Assembly (NCBI GenBank): GCA_016650295.1 | Contig: JAENWA010000092.1 | Span: 1-64,000, forward strand | Direction: 5' to 3' | Length of the DNA: 64,000 bases | Origin: Desulfuromonadales bacterium | GTDB taxonomy: Bacteria > Desulfobacterota > Desulfuromonadia > Geobacterales > Pseudopelobacteraceae | The notes under the pieces: generated by a model | Database searches by the model: none | Told to the model about the DNA's origin: nothing | What the model saw: the letters and a program-made list of their open reading frames with translations, nothing else | Position numbers and translations under genes: made by a program | Part shown: in pieces, positions 35,119-44,908 of the stretch | Numbering within the stretch: the first letter of the stretch is position 1 | Layout: the number at the start of each line of letters is the position of its first letter

Positions 35119-35134
35119 TGCAAGTCTGTTGCCA
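35119..35134 (-). promoter_or_regulatory. Sigma-54 promoter of dctPQM
   Basis: On the minus strand TGGCAACAGACTTGCA matches the -24/-12 consensus exactly in GG, GC and spacing. It lies ~83 nt before the dctP start. Confidence 0.8.
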
Positions 35135-35234
35135 GAAAATTATGGGCAGGTAACATGCTGATATACTGTCAATATACGTTATGTATACGAAGAAAAATGC
35201 CGGATTTTCTTGAAGAGTGGCTGAAACACGCCAG

Positions 35235-35262
35235 CTGCAATGGCGGAAAACCGCCATTGCAG
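35235..35262. promoter_or_regulatory. 12-bp inverted repeat, candidate activator site for dctPQM
   Basis: CTGCAATGGCGG-AAAA-CCGCCATTGCAG is a perfect dyad ~100-140 bp upstream of the sigma-54 promoter, the usual distance for an NtrC-family enhancer. It also lies 37 nt past the methyltransferase stop, but no T-run follows, so a terminator is less likely. Confidence 0.5.
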
Positions 35263-35298
35263 GGTGTAATGCGGCAGGATTGAATTACGTCAGGTTTG

Positions 35299-36150
35299 TC
35301 AGAGAGGGGTAGTAAAAAAACGCTGGTTCATTTCTTCCAGGCCCAGCAACTTTAGTACTTCCTGAAGTCGTTCGGCAGGGCGGCGGCGGGGAAGGTCCTT
35401 GTAGCTGGCGACAATCAGCTCGTTTTTCATGGAGTGCTCCCACCCGACCAGTTCGGTCACGTTGACCTGGTAGCCGTGCGCCTCCAGTTGCAGGCAGCGC
35501 AGCACATTGGTGACATGACTGCCGAACTCGCGGGTATGCAGCGGGTGCCGCCAGATCTCGGTCATGCTGCTGCGGGCCAGTGCCGCACCCTTGTTTTTTC
35601 GCAGCACGGCCGCTACCTCGGCCTGGCAGCAGGGTACCAGCACGATGAAACGGGCCTGTTTTTTCAGGGCAAAACTGATAGCATCGTCGGTGGCGGTATC
35701 GCAGGCATGCAGGGCCGTTACCACGTCAACTGTTTCCGGGAGAACATCGGACTGTATGGATTCAGCCACGGACAGTTTCAGGAAGGTCATGCCGGGGAAT
35801 GCCAGTCTCCGGGCCAGGTCACGTGATTTTTGAACCAGTTCATCACGGGTTTCTATGCCGTAAATGCGAGACCCGTTGTCCTGCCCCTTGAAATATAGAT
35901 CGTACAGGATGAAACCCAGGTAAGACTTTCCGGCGCCGTGATCTACCAGGGTCATGTCGGGGTGATCCTGCTGGACCTCTTTGAGCAGCGGCTCGATGAA
36001 TTGAAACAGGTGGTAGACCTGTTTCAGTTTGCGGCGGCTGTCCTGGTTCATTTTTCCGTCGCGGGTCAGGATGTGCAATTCCTTTAATAGCTCAATTGAT
36101 TGTCCCGGTCGTATGTCGTTCTTTTCCGTCATTCTTCTGTTATCTCCCAT
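35299..36150 (-). CDS. SAM-dependent methyltransferase (Methyltransf_32-like)
   Basis: 283-aa protein. Residues ~55-200 are a Rossmann methyltransferase: motif I TLVDHGAGKSYLGF, then RIYGIETRDELV, and VVTALHACDTATDDA with FIVLVPCCQ. These features match the Methyltransf_32 family related to eukaryotic METTL25-type proteins; the substrate is unknown, possibly RNA. An internal ATG at 36132 is an alternative start. It stands alone between dctP and the NtrC-type regulator. Confidence 0.75.
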   Translation of the reverse strand: MGDNRRMTEKNDIRPGQSIELLKELHILTRDGKMNQDSRRKLKQVYHLFQFIEPLLKEVQQDHPDMTLVDHGAGKSYLGFILYDLYFKGQDNGSRIYGIETRDELVQKSRDLARRLAFPGMTFLKLSVAESIQSDVLPETVDVVTALHACDTATDDAISFALKKQARFIVLVPCCQAEVAAVLRKNKGAALARSSMTEIWRHPLHTREFGSHVTNVLRCLQLEAHGYQVNVTELVGWEHSMKNELIVASYKDLPRRRPAERLQEVLKLLGLEEMNQRFFTTPL

Positions 36151-36224
36151 CCTTGCAATCAGATCTCTTCCCTGATCGGAAATCGCGACAAAAGCGTGAC
36201 CGAGCCGGATGCCACAAAAGATAC

Positions 36225-37604
36225 CTACAACCCATACTTATCCATTTTGTAGCGTAGGGTGCCGCGCGGGATTTTCAGCATATTGGCGGTCTGAAGAACA
36301 TTGCCGCGGGTCTTTTCCAGGGCCTGGCCGATGAGCGCTTTTTCGAATTCCATAACGGCTTCATTCAGCCCCGTATCAACGGCAAGAGAAGGGGGGAGGG
36401 AGCTCACGGCTGGTGACAGGGCGCTGCCAGGTGGAATCCCGAGGATCTCCTGCGGAAGATGTTCGGGGAGCAGTTCCGGGCCGTGCCTCATGATACAGAT
36501 CCGCTCGATGACGTTTCTGAGCTCACGAATGTTTCCGGGCCATTTATACAGTTTCATCAGATCGGACGCCCCGGTCGAGACCCCCCGGAAATCCCGGCCG
36601 AAGGCTCGACTGAAGCTGTCCAGGAAATAGGCCGCCAGAGCGGGAATGTCATCGGTACGTTCACGGAGCGGCGGTATGTGGATAGGAAATACATTGATCC
36701 GGTAATAAAGGTCTTCCCGGAAGGTTCCGCCGGCGATCCTGTCCTGCAGGTTGCGGTTGGTGGCCGCGATAACCCGTACATCGATGGCGATATCCTTGAG
36801 GCCGCCAACACGGCGGATGGTGCGCTCCTGCAGGACCCTCAGCAGTTTGGCCTGCATGGTCAGATCCATCTCTCCGATCTCGTCCAGAAAGATCGTGCCG
36901 AGTTGCGCCTCTTCAAACAGGCCCGGTTTGCGGCTGACGGCATTGGTAAAGGCGCCTTTCTCATGGCCGAACAGTTCGCTTTCCAGCAGGCTGGCCGGCA
37001 GGGATGCGCAGTTTATGCCGACGAAAGCGGCTTCCTTGCGGTCGGACAGGTCATGGATGGCGCGGGCAACCAGCTCCTTGCCGGTCCCGGATTCGCCGGT
37101 GACCAGTACGGTCGATGGAATTTTGGCGATTTCGCGCACCTGGGTGATCACCTCGCCGAAGGCCCTGCTGGCGCCAATCATCGGGAAGCGGCCTGGCAGA
37201 ACGCCGTCGGCCCGTTTCAGGCTGCGCACCTCGCGCTTGAGGGTCTGGGTCTGAAGCGCCAGTTTAACAATTACCCGCAAGGCATCAGCCTTGAAAGGTT
37301 TTTTCATATAGTGATAGGCGCCCAGTTTGAGCGCATCCACGGCGCTTTCAACCGAGCCGTAGCCGGTGATGATGATTACCAGCAGGTCCGGGTCGATCTC
37401 CTTGAGAGTCTTGAGTACATCGATGCCGTTTTCCGTACCAAGGTTGAGATCGAGCAGGGCCAGATCAATGTCGTTTGCCAGCACGATCTCCCGTGCCTCG
37501 TTCCCCGATGCGGCCGAACAGACCTGATAGCCGTCGTCGCCCAGGATCCGTTCAACGTTTTCGCAGATAAAGCTTTCGTCATCAATGATAAGGATCTTTT
37601 CCAT
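36225..37604 (-). CDS. Sigma-54-dependent NtrC-family response regulator
   Basis: 459-aa activator. The N-terminal receiver starts MEKILIIDDE and has the phospho-acceptor in LALLDLNLG. The central AAA+ domain has Walker A GESGTGKE and the sigma-54-contacting loop KGAFTNA. The C-terminal Fis-type helix-turn-helix is GNVLQTANMLKIPRGTLRYK. It activates sigma-54 promoters. The TRAP operon promoter 1 kb away on the same strand is the obvious candidate target. Start at 37604 fits the receiver; the 6 codons upstream are extra. Confidence 0.93.
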   Translation of the reverse strand: MEKILIIDDESFICENVERILGDDGYQVCSAASGNEAREIVLANDIDLALLDLNLGTENGIDVLKTLKEIDPDLLVIIITGYGSVESAVDALKLGAYHYMKKPFKADALRVIVKLALQTQTLKREVRSLKRADGVLPGRFPMIGASRAFGEVITQVREIAKIPSTVLVTGESGTGKELVARAIHDLSDRKEAAFVGINCASLPASLLESELFGHEKGAFTNAVSRKPGLFEEAQLGTIFLDEIGEMDLTMQAKLLRVLQERTIRRVGGLKDIAIDVRVIAATNRNLQDRIAGGTFREDLYYRINVFPIHIPPLRERTDDIPALAAYFLDSFSRAFGRDFRGVSTGASDLMKLYKWPGNIRELRNVIERICIMRHGPELLPEHLPQEILGIPPGSALSPAVSSLPPSLAVDTGLNEAVMEFEKALIGQALEKTRGNVLQTANMLKIPRGTLRYKMDKYGL

Positions 37605-37843
37605 GGCGATGGATACTAGCAAATTATTGCGGTGTTGTCATATGGTTCATTTCGGTGTCCGGATACGTACTCCAAATATTTATTGGAGGATGTGCCGTCA
37701 GATGCAGAAGCATCTTCGAGACAGGCATTCAATTGCGGAGGCTTTGGCTTGCATAACGTATACAGATAGTGTTATACAGTATCTCTTGTGTTATTTGCGT
37801 GAGTATTCGATACGTTACCCCATGGCAGACACTATGAAGAACA

Positions 37844-40015
37844 ATGAGGTTCATCGTGGTCACACCAGCCCGGTTTTTAGAAAGTTTCAAACGTTCCCTG
37901 GTTCATGCGGTATTGATTGTCCTTGTCATGCTGATCTTTACAACGGCTTTGACTGCGTATCTTAAAAAGCGTCTGGACAGCCGCACGGAAGCGGAGATGG
38001 CGCAGCAGGTCTCGCTGCTTGTCAATACAATGTCGTCATACCACGCGGCGCTGGCCGACAGTGCCGATAAGATGTCTGCGGTATTCTGCACGTATTTCCC
38101 CGGCAAATTCAGGCTGGACAGTTCAAAGAACGTTACCGTTGGAAACCGGCAGACCCCCCTCCTTCTGAATGGCTCAACCCCCCTCAACCTGAACAACGGG
38201 ATTACCGACCGGTTTACCGAAGTAACCAAAGTGGCTGCATCGATTTTTGTGCGTTCAGGAGATGATTTTGTACGTATTGCAACATCAGTGAATAAAGAGG
38301 ATGGTTCCCGCGCCATTGGTACTATGCTTGAGAGGGAACATCCCGCCTACAGCGGGCTGTTGAAAGGCGAGGCTTTCGTTGGCAAGGCCACGCTGTTCAA
38401 CAAGGATTACATGACCAAATATGTGCCGGTCAAGGATAACCAGGGCAACGTCATCGCTGTCCTTTTTGTAGGTCTTGATTTTACCGACAGCCTCAAGGTG
38501 CTCAAGGACAAGCTCCGCGCCATTACCATCGGCAAGAGCGGCTATTTTTACGCACTTGAAGCGCATCAAGGCAACAATCGGGGCAGGATGCAGATTCATC
38601 CGTTCATAGAGGGAACCAATATCAGTGATGTGAAGGATGTATCCGGTCGTGAATTCATCCGGGAAATACTTACACATAAGGAAGGAGTCATTCGCTATAC
38701 TTGGTTAAACAAGGAATCGGGTGAAGCGATTCCCCGCGAAAAACTGGTTGTCTATCGCTACCTCAAGGAGTGGGACTGGATCATAGCAGCCGGAGCCCCG
38801 CTGAGTGAACTGAACAGCGAATCCCGAACGATAATGGGAGCCATGGCGGGTGCAACCGCCCTGGTTTCAATTATTCTCGTACTGCTGTCAGTTTCCATGG
38901 TTCACATGGAGCGGAAGTTGACTTCCGAACTTCAGGCGAGTGAAAAACGATACCGGGAGTTGTTTCATTCGATGCAGAACGGTTTTGCACTGCATGAGAT
39001 AATTTGCGATGAACAGGACAACCCCAGCGATTACCGCTTTCTCGAAGTCAACCCGGCCTTTGAAACAATGACCGGTTTGAAAGCCGGGGATATAGTCGGA
39101 AAAACCGTACGGGAGGTACTGCCGGACATTGAAGACAGCTGGATAAAAACTTATGGCCAGGTGGCGCTGATCGGCGAATCACGGCATATTGAAAAATACT
39201 CTGCGGAGTTTCAGCGCTACTATGAGGTCAATGCCTATTCTTCACAGACGGGACGCTTTGCCACCATCATACAGGATGTAACCCAACGCAAACTGGCAGA
39301 GGAGGCCCTGCGACAAAAAAATGCGGAGATGGAACGGTTCACCTACACAGTCTCCCATGACATGAAAACCCCGTTGGTAACGATCAAAACCTTTATCGGG
39401 TTTCTCGAACAGGATCTTGCAGCAGGTGATCCCGATCGGGTGAAACAGGATTTTGACTTCATACAGGGTGCAGCCACAAAAATGGAAGGACTGCTTAATG
39501 AATTGCTGGAGTTGTCGCGCGTCGGTCATGTTCTTAACTCGAAGGTCACAGTCTGCTTTCAGGATTTGATTGATGATGCTCTCGCGGCCGCAGCCGGAAT
39601 CATAGCCAGCAGGGGGGTACGAATCAGCAGGAGTGCGGAATCCATTCTTCTCTCCGGTGACCGCCCCAGGCTGGGCGAGGTCTGGCAGAACCTGATCGAA
39701 AACGCTGTCAAGTACATGGGAGACCAGCCTGATCCGCAGATCGAGATAGGTGTTGAGGCACGGGGCGTTGAACGGGTGTTCTTCGTCAGGGATAACGGGA
39801 TGGGGGTTGATCCTCGTTACACCGAAAAAATATTCGGGTTGTTTGAGAAACTTGACCCGACCAGCGAGGGGAGCGGTCTGGGGCTGGCGTTGGTGAAGCG
39901 GATTGTCGAGGTGCATGGCGGCCGGACCTGGGTCGATTCGGAAGGCATCGGTAGGGGGAGCACGTTCTGCTTTACGTTTGGCGTAGAAACCCGGCAGAGC
40001 TTGACTGATGTGTAG
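37844..40015 (+). CDS. Cache-PAS sensor histidine kinase
   Basis: 723-aa kinase. A membrane helix near residues 20-40, a periplasmic Cache-type sensor (to ~325, with TKYVPVKDNQGNVIAVLFVGLDF and IGKSGYFYALEA), and a second helix (~335-355) are followed by a PAS domain (~375-490). Next come HisKA (phospho-His in YTVSHDMKTPL) and HATPase (NLIENAVKYMG, DNGMGVD, GSGLGLALVKRI). It has no adjacent response regulator on its strand and lies between the regulator at 36225 and the kinase at 40069, both on the minus strand. Ligand unknown. Confidence 0.9.
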   Translation: MRFIVVTPARFLESFKRSLVHAVLIVLVMLIFTTALTAYLKKRLDSRTEAEMAQQVSLLVNTMSSYHAALADSADKMSAVFCTYFPGKFRLDSSKNVTVGNRQTPLLLNGSTPLNLNNGITDRFTEVTKVAASIFVRSGDDFVRIATSVNKEDGSRAIGTMLEREHPAYSGLLKGEAFVGKATLFNKDYMTKYVPVKDNQGNVIAVLFVGLDFTDSLKVLKDKLRAITIGKSGYFYALEAHQGNNRGRMQIHPFIEGTNISDVKDVSGREFIREILTHKEGVIRYTWLNKESGEAIPREKLVVYRYLKEWDWIIAAGAPLSELNSESRTIMGAMAGATALVSIILVLLSVSMVHMERKLTSELQASEKRYRELFHSMQNGFALHEIICDEQDNPSDYRFLEVNPAFETMTGLKAGDIVGKTVREVLPDIEDSWIKTYGQVALIGESRHIEKYSAEFQRYYEVNAYSSQTGRFATIIQDVTQRKLAEEALRQKNAEMERFTYTVSHDMKTPLVTIKTFIGFLEQDLAAGDPDRVKQDFDFIQGAATKMEGLLNELLELSRVGHVLNSKVTVCFQDLIDDALAAAAGIIASRGVRISRSAESILLSGDRPRLGEVWQNLIENAVKYMGDQPDPQIEIGVEARGVERVFFVRDNGMGVDPRYTEKIFGLFEKLDPTSEGSGLGLALVKRIVEVHGGRTWVDSEGIGRGSTFCFTFGVETRQSLTDV

Positions 40016-40033
40016 AATTCCGGAGCCCGTCTC

Positions 40034-40054
40034 AGACGCCCCAGCGGGGCGTCT
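40034..40054. terminator. Bidirectional terminator between convergent kinases
   Basis: AGACGCCCC-AGC-GGGGCGTCT, a perfect 9-bp stem, lies between the stops of the plus-strand kinase and the minus-strand kinase. Confidence 0.6.
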
Positions 40055-40068
40055 CTACGTACTTGAAT

Positions 40069-42564
40069 TTACGAATCAGGAATATTGACCGGAAGCTCAA
40101 TGATGAAGGTCGTTCCAGCTTCCCGTGAACTTTCAACACGGATCGTGCCGCGGTGCTCCTCGATGATCCGCTGGGTGATGGAGAGCCCCAGTCCGGTGCC
40201 GGCGCCCTTGCGGGTGAAAAAGGGTTCAAAGATCAGCGGCAGGTCCTCCGCGCTGATGCCCGGTCCGTTGTCGGATATGGTCATGGTAACATGGCCGGTG
40301 GATTGCATGGTGCCCACTTGAATCGTACCGCCGTCCGGCAGGACCTCCAGGGCGTTTCTGGTGATGTTCAGCAGCGCCTGCTTGATTTTCTCCGGATCAA
40401 AGCGGAAAGGAGAAAGCTCACCGTTTTCCTGCTGTATGCTCACCTTCTGCCGTTCGCATTGTCTCCGCATGAGCAGGACCGTGTCATTGACCACCGTATT
40501 CAGGTCACTCATTCTGAAGTCGGCACGGGCCGGAGAAGAATAGTTCAACAGCGCACTGATCAGACGTTCGACCCGCTCGATCTCGGCCAGCGCCTTCTTG
40601 ATCATGTTCCGGTCGTTTGCCGCCAGGGCGGCGTTGTCATGCAGGTCGTCCAGCAACAGCGAAATGCCGGTCAGCGGGTTGCGCACCTCGTGGGCGATGC
40701 CGGCCGAGAGCTTGCCCAGCGATGCCAGCCGGTCCAGACGCATCATCTCTTCGCGCAGCTTTTCCTTTTCCGTCTCGTTGCGGATGGTCACGGTCAATCC
40801 GTGTTCGGCGTCCTTTCCGATCGGGAAAAATCCGACTTCAAAGTGGGTCATGCCGCCGGGACGATCAACCTGTATTGGCTGGCGACCATAGCCGCTACAG
40901 GTGGCGAGGGCTTGATTGGTGCGCTCTTCCATCTCCTCCCATCCCCGGAAAACATCACGAAAATGCATGTCGATGCTGGTCCGGCTTCCCAGAAAGTGCC
41001 GGCCGGTAGCATTGATGGAGGTGAGCAGTCCGTCGGGCGAGAAGGTGACGATGGCGCTGGAGATACTTTCCAGAATACTTTCCTTGAAATTGCGCTCGTC
41101 AAGAATTTCCAACCGTGAACGGCGCAGTTCATCCAGGGTCGAGAGCAGGCTGGTCTTGCGGATCTCCAGTTCGTTTGACATGATGTTGAAGGTGTCGGCC
41201 AGTTCACCCAGTTCGTCGGTGGAAGAAACGCTGACCTGGCTGCTGGTGTCGCCGTCGGCCAGACGGCGGGCCCCTATGATCAACTGCTGCAACGGACGGG
41301 TGATGCCGCGCGACAGCACCCAGGCCGAGAAACCGGCCAGCAGCGCGGTGGCCAGGATGATCATGGCGCTCAGGGTTCGATGGCCGCGCAGTTCCCGGTT
41401 TATCAGGCGGCTTCCCTTGCGGGCGGCATCGTGAAACTGGTCAACCTGAAAGCCGATGGTCACGCCGCCGAAGATGCCGTATCTGCTGTAATCGCCGGTA
41501 TCATAGGGAATCGGAGCGAAGGCCATGATCTTTTTGGCGCCGCCGACGTTGGTGATATCCACATAACCGATCTTGTGCTGTCTGACCTGGGAGGCGACTT
41601 TGGGATAATTGAGGTGGATGAAACCGGCCTGATCGAGATTGAAGGGAATCAGCCCGGCATCGATGTCGGCCTGGCTGGAGTGCTCGCTGTAGGCGGGCAC
41701 CGGTCTGCCGCTGCGATCCAGGCCGCGGATATCCCAATATTTTGGATGGGTGATGATCCACCCCTCGTCATCAAACAGGAAGGCGTAGTTGCCGCTTTTG
41801 TAGGAGGGGAAGATCGTGGAAAAGTTGCGCCCCGGATCGATATGCTGGGTGAATTCCATCAGGTGGCGATGATCGAGGGATACGACCACCAAGCCGTTGA
41901 AAGAACCATTAGAATCAAACTGGGGAGTTCCAAAGCGGATCACACCGTCGTAGGTTGATTCATTAACAGCGCTTTCCGGGTCGGATGCCCCGGCCAGTTG
42001 CTCATGCTTTGATACATGGAAACCGGTCAGATGGGAAACATAGATCTCACCCTGTCTCAATTTCTTGATTCGGCTGAAATATTCCTCGTTCTTGAATTCT
42101 GTACCGGCTGGAGTGGAGACATCCCTCAATTCGGATGCCCTCAGAAAACGTCCATAACGGATAACAAGCAGTTCCTTGCCGTGTTTATCGATTTTGGCAA
42201 TCGAACGATAGAGCGGAACCAGTTCACGGATTTCTTCTGTTGCTCCGAATCTTTTCCAGACCTCGCTGTGGCGGGTGGCATAAAAATTGATCAGAGATTG
42301 CCTGTCCAGAGTGGTACGGGCTAGAAACAGAAGATCGCCTTCGCACTGGTGCAGGAAGTCTGATATCGTCTCGGCCACATTCTGGGCACGCATCTGCAGT
42401 GTTTCGGAGGCCTGGATGTCGGACGTATCGGCAATCTCGGCCGTCAGGCGGCTGTTGACGGATTCGAGATTGGAGAGCAGGATCAGTGAAGACAGCAGCA
42501 GCGGCAGCAGCGACAGCAGAAGGGTTACAGCCATGATCTTTTTGAAAAGGGTCAGTCGGGGCAT
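40069..42564 (-). CDS. dCache-HAMP-PAS sensor histidine kinase
   Basis: 831-aa NtrB/DctB-class kinase. An N-terminal helix (VTLLLSLLPLLLSSLILL), a large periplasmic sensor (~35-400), and a second helix (LATALLAGFSAWVL) are followed by HAMP (ISRPL-type: GITRPLQQLIIGARRLADGDTS), PAS, HisKA (GIAHEVRNPL) and HATPase (DNGPGIS, GTGLGLSI). The ATG at 42564 has GGAG 6 nt upstream and fits better than the longer frame. It is the probable partner of the NtrC-type regulator on the same strand, 2.5 kb downstream. Confidence 0.92.
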   Translation of the reverse strand: MPRLTLFKKIMAVTLLLSLLPLLLSSLILLSNLESVNSRLTAEIADTSDIQASETLQMRAQNVAETISDFLHQCEGDLLFLARTTLDRQSLINFYATRHSEVWKRFGATEEIRELVPLYRSIAKIDKHGKELLVIRYGRFLRASELRDVSTPAGTEFKNEEYFSRIKKLRQGEIYVSHLTGFHVSKHEQLAGASDPESAVNESTYDGVIRFGTPQFDSNGSFNGLVVVSLDHRHLMEFTQHIDPGRNFSTIFPSYKSGNYAFLFDDEGWIITHPKYWDIRGLDRSGRPVPAYSEHSSQADIDAGLIPFNLDQAGFIHLNYPKVASQVRQHKIGYVDITNVGGAKKIMAFAPIPYDTGDYSRYGIFGGVTIGFQVDQFHDAARKGSRLINRELRGHRTLSAMIILATALLAGFSAWVLSRGITRPLQQLIIGARRLADGDTSSQVSVSSTDELGELADTFNIMSNELEIRKTSLLSTLDELRRSRLEILDERNFKESILESISSAIVTFSPDGLLTSINATGRHFLGSRTSIDMHFRDVFRGWEEMEERTNQALATCSGYGRQPIQVDRPGGMTHFEVGFFPIGKDAEHGLTVTIRNETEKEKLREEMMRLDRLASLGKLSAGIAHEVRNPLTGISLLLDDLHDNAALAANDRNMIKKALAEIERVERLISALLNYSSPARADFRMSDLNTVVNDTVLLMRRQCERQKVSIQQENGELSPFRFDPEKIKQALLNITRNALEVLPDGGTIQVGTMQSTGHVTMTISDNGPGISAEDLPLIFEPFFTRKGAGTGLGLSITQRIIEEHRGTIRVESSREAGTTFIIELPVNIPDS

Positions 42565-42660
42565 GACGGCTCCGCATACGTTCAAAGCTGATTGTATTTG
42601 AGTGAGTACAATGATACACGTACACAAATCAAGGGAATTCGGGGTGAAGGCTGGATGAGA

Positions 42661-42774
<114 letters not shown>

Positions 42775-42841
42775 GGCGCGCAGGGTTTTCCTGACAGTCT
42801 TCAGCCTTCAACCTTCAACCTGACAAAAAGGCAGGTGTTTG

Positions 42842-44682
42842 ATGGGCTATAAAAATCTACAGGAATGTGTTGCTGATCTGGAGCGCAGGAAGATGCTGCT
42901 GCGGATTTCGGCTCCGCTCAATCCTCGGCTGGAGATCGGGGCCGTGCAGCGGCGCGTCTACCAGGCCGGCGGACCGGCTCTGCTCTTCACCAACCCGCTC
43001 AACTGCGGCTTTCCGCTCCTGGGCAACCTGTTCGGCACCCTGGAACGGACCCTTTTCATCTTCCGCGATACGCTGGAGGATATCCGCCGCCTGGTGGATA
43101 TCAAGATCAACCCCTTTTCACTGATCAAACATCCGCTGGATGCCGTCAAGGCCCCCTTTGCAGCCCTGCATCTGCTGCCGAAAACCGTTACCGACGCACC
43201 GGTGCTGGAATGCCGCACCACGCTCTCCCGGCTGCCGCAGATCGTCTCCTGGCCGATGGACGGCGGCGCCTTTGTCACGCTGCCGCAGGTCTATACCGAA
43301 GATCCGTCCAAACCGGGCTATGCCAGGTCCAACCTGGGGATGTACCGGGTGCAGATCTCAGGAAACAATTACGAGTCGGACCGGCAGGCCGGACTGCATT
43401 ATCAGATCCATCGCGGCATCGGAGCCCATCATGCCGAGGCCATCCGGCGCGGCGACCTGCTGCGGGTGAATGTCTTTGTCGGCGGTGCCCCCTCCATGAG
43501 TATGGCGGCGGTCATGCCGCTGCCGGAAGGGATGCCGGAGCTTTCCTTTGCCGGTCTGCTGGGGGGGCAGCGCATCCCCATGACACATATGCCGGGGGGG
43601 CTGCCGGTCTACAGCGAGGCCGATTTCTGCATCTGCGGTGTGGTCGATCCGAAACAGACCCTGCCGGAGGGACCCTTCGGCGACCACCTCGGCTATTACA
43701 GTCTTGCCCACGACTTCCCCTTTATCCAGGTCGAGGCGGTCTATCACCGCAAGGACGCCATCTTCCCCTTTACCACCGTGGGGCGGCCGCCCCAAGAGGA
43801 CACCAGTTTCGGGGCATTTATCCACGAACTGACCGGGCCGCTGATCCCGACGGTCGTGGCGGGTGTCCGGGAGGTCCACGCCGTGGATGCGGCCGGTGTC
43901 CATCCGCTGCTGCTGGCCATCGCCAGCGAGCGCTACGTCCCCTATGCAGCCCAGCGCCAGCCTCAGGAACTCCTGACGGTGGCCAACGCCATCCTCGGCC
44001 AGGGACAGCTGTCACTGGCCAAGTATCTCTTCATCGCCGCTCACGAGGACGCCCCCGAACTGCATACCCACGACATCGCCGCCTTTCTGGGACATATGCT
44101 GGAGCGGGCCGACTGGCGTAGCGGCCTGCACTTCCAGACAGCCACCACCATCGATACCCTCGATTACAGCGGCAGCGGCCTGAACGAAGGCTCCAAGGTC
44201 GTCATCGCCGCCGCCGGTCCGGTCCGTACCCGCTTGGCAACGGAGTCTCCAGCCGGTCTGGAGTTCCGCCCGGTTTCGGTGGAGCTGACATCTGTCTGCC
44301 GGGCATCCTGGCGATCCAGGGGCCTCAGTCGGGGCAGGGCAGGGGCGAATGCGACCTGCTGATCGATGAATTCTGCCGCTTTTACGGGGAGCGCGACAGC
44401 TTCACCGACTTCCCGCTGATCGTGATCTGCGACGACAGCAGCTTCACGGCCGCAACCCTGAACAACTTCCTGTGGGTGACTTTCACTCGCTCCAATCCGG
44501 CCACGGATATCTACGGCATCCAGGCTGAGTCGCGCGGCCGGCACTGGGGCTGTCGCGGTCCGCTGGTGATCGATGCCCGGATCAAGCCCTTCCATGCACC
44601 GCCGTTGATTGATGACCCGGCGCTGGAACGCAAGATCGACGAGCTGGGGGCCAAGGGCGGGCCGCTGGCGGGGATAATATAA
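42842..44682 (+). pseudogene. ubiD: UbiD-family decarboxylase with a single-base frameshift
   Basis: Reads as a full-length UbiD (613 aa if corrected), the prenyl-FMN-dependent decarboxylase family. The first ~478 codons run from MGYKNLQECV through GPFGDHLGYY and ERYVPYA. At 44271-44273 the reading leaves the family frame. Inserting one G to make CCCGGG restores PGFGGADICLPGILAIQGPQ, after which the correct frame runs on to LAGII-stop at 44682. As given, translation stops at 44362. This could be a true recent mutation or a base-calling error in a short G-run. AGGTG precedes the ATG. Confidence 0.85.
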
Positions 44683-44825
44683 CCATCGGTTTCAAATATA
44701 TCGAATGATAGGGGGAGCCGCCCGCATCTACGCCAGACTATGGGCGTCTCTGTTGCAACGGGGGTTTATGCAGGAAGTGCGGCAGGCATCATTTCATAAG
44801 TACAGAGGAATAATGTTCCAATTGG
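44683..44825. other. Intergenic stretch, no gene seen
   Basis: No supportable frame. It leads into the large palindrome. Confidence 0.5.
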
Positions 44826-44871
44826 GTAGATCACCGGTTCACGCGCGCACGCGCGTGAACCGGTGATCTAC
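44826..44871. repeat. 46-nt palindrome (22-bp arms, CA spacer)
   Basis: Arms 44826-44847 and 44850-44871 are perfect reverse complements, GTAGATCACCGG…ACGCGCG and its mirror, with only CA between. The central CGCGCGCACGCGCG plus TGAA recurs at 9564-9581. It ends ~20 nt before the hemerythrin ribosome site, so it would form a very stable RNA hairpin in the leader or a DNA cruciform. Confidence 0.9.
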
Positions 44872-44908
44872 GAGTTGGACAAAAAACCAAGAAAGGAGGA
44901 TGAAAAGT

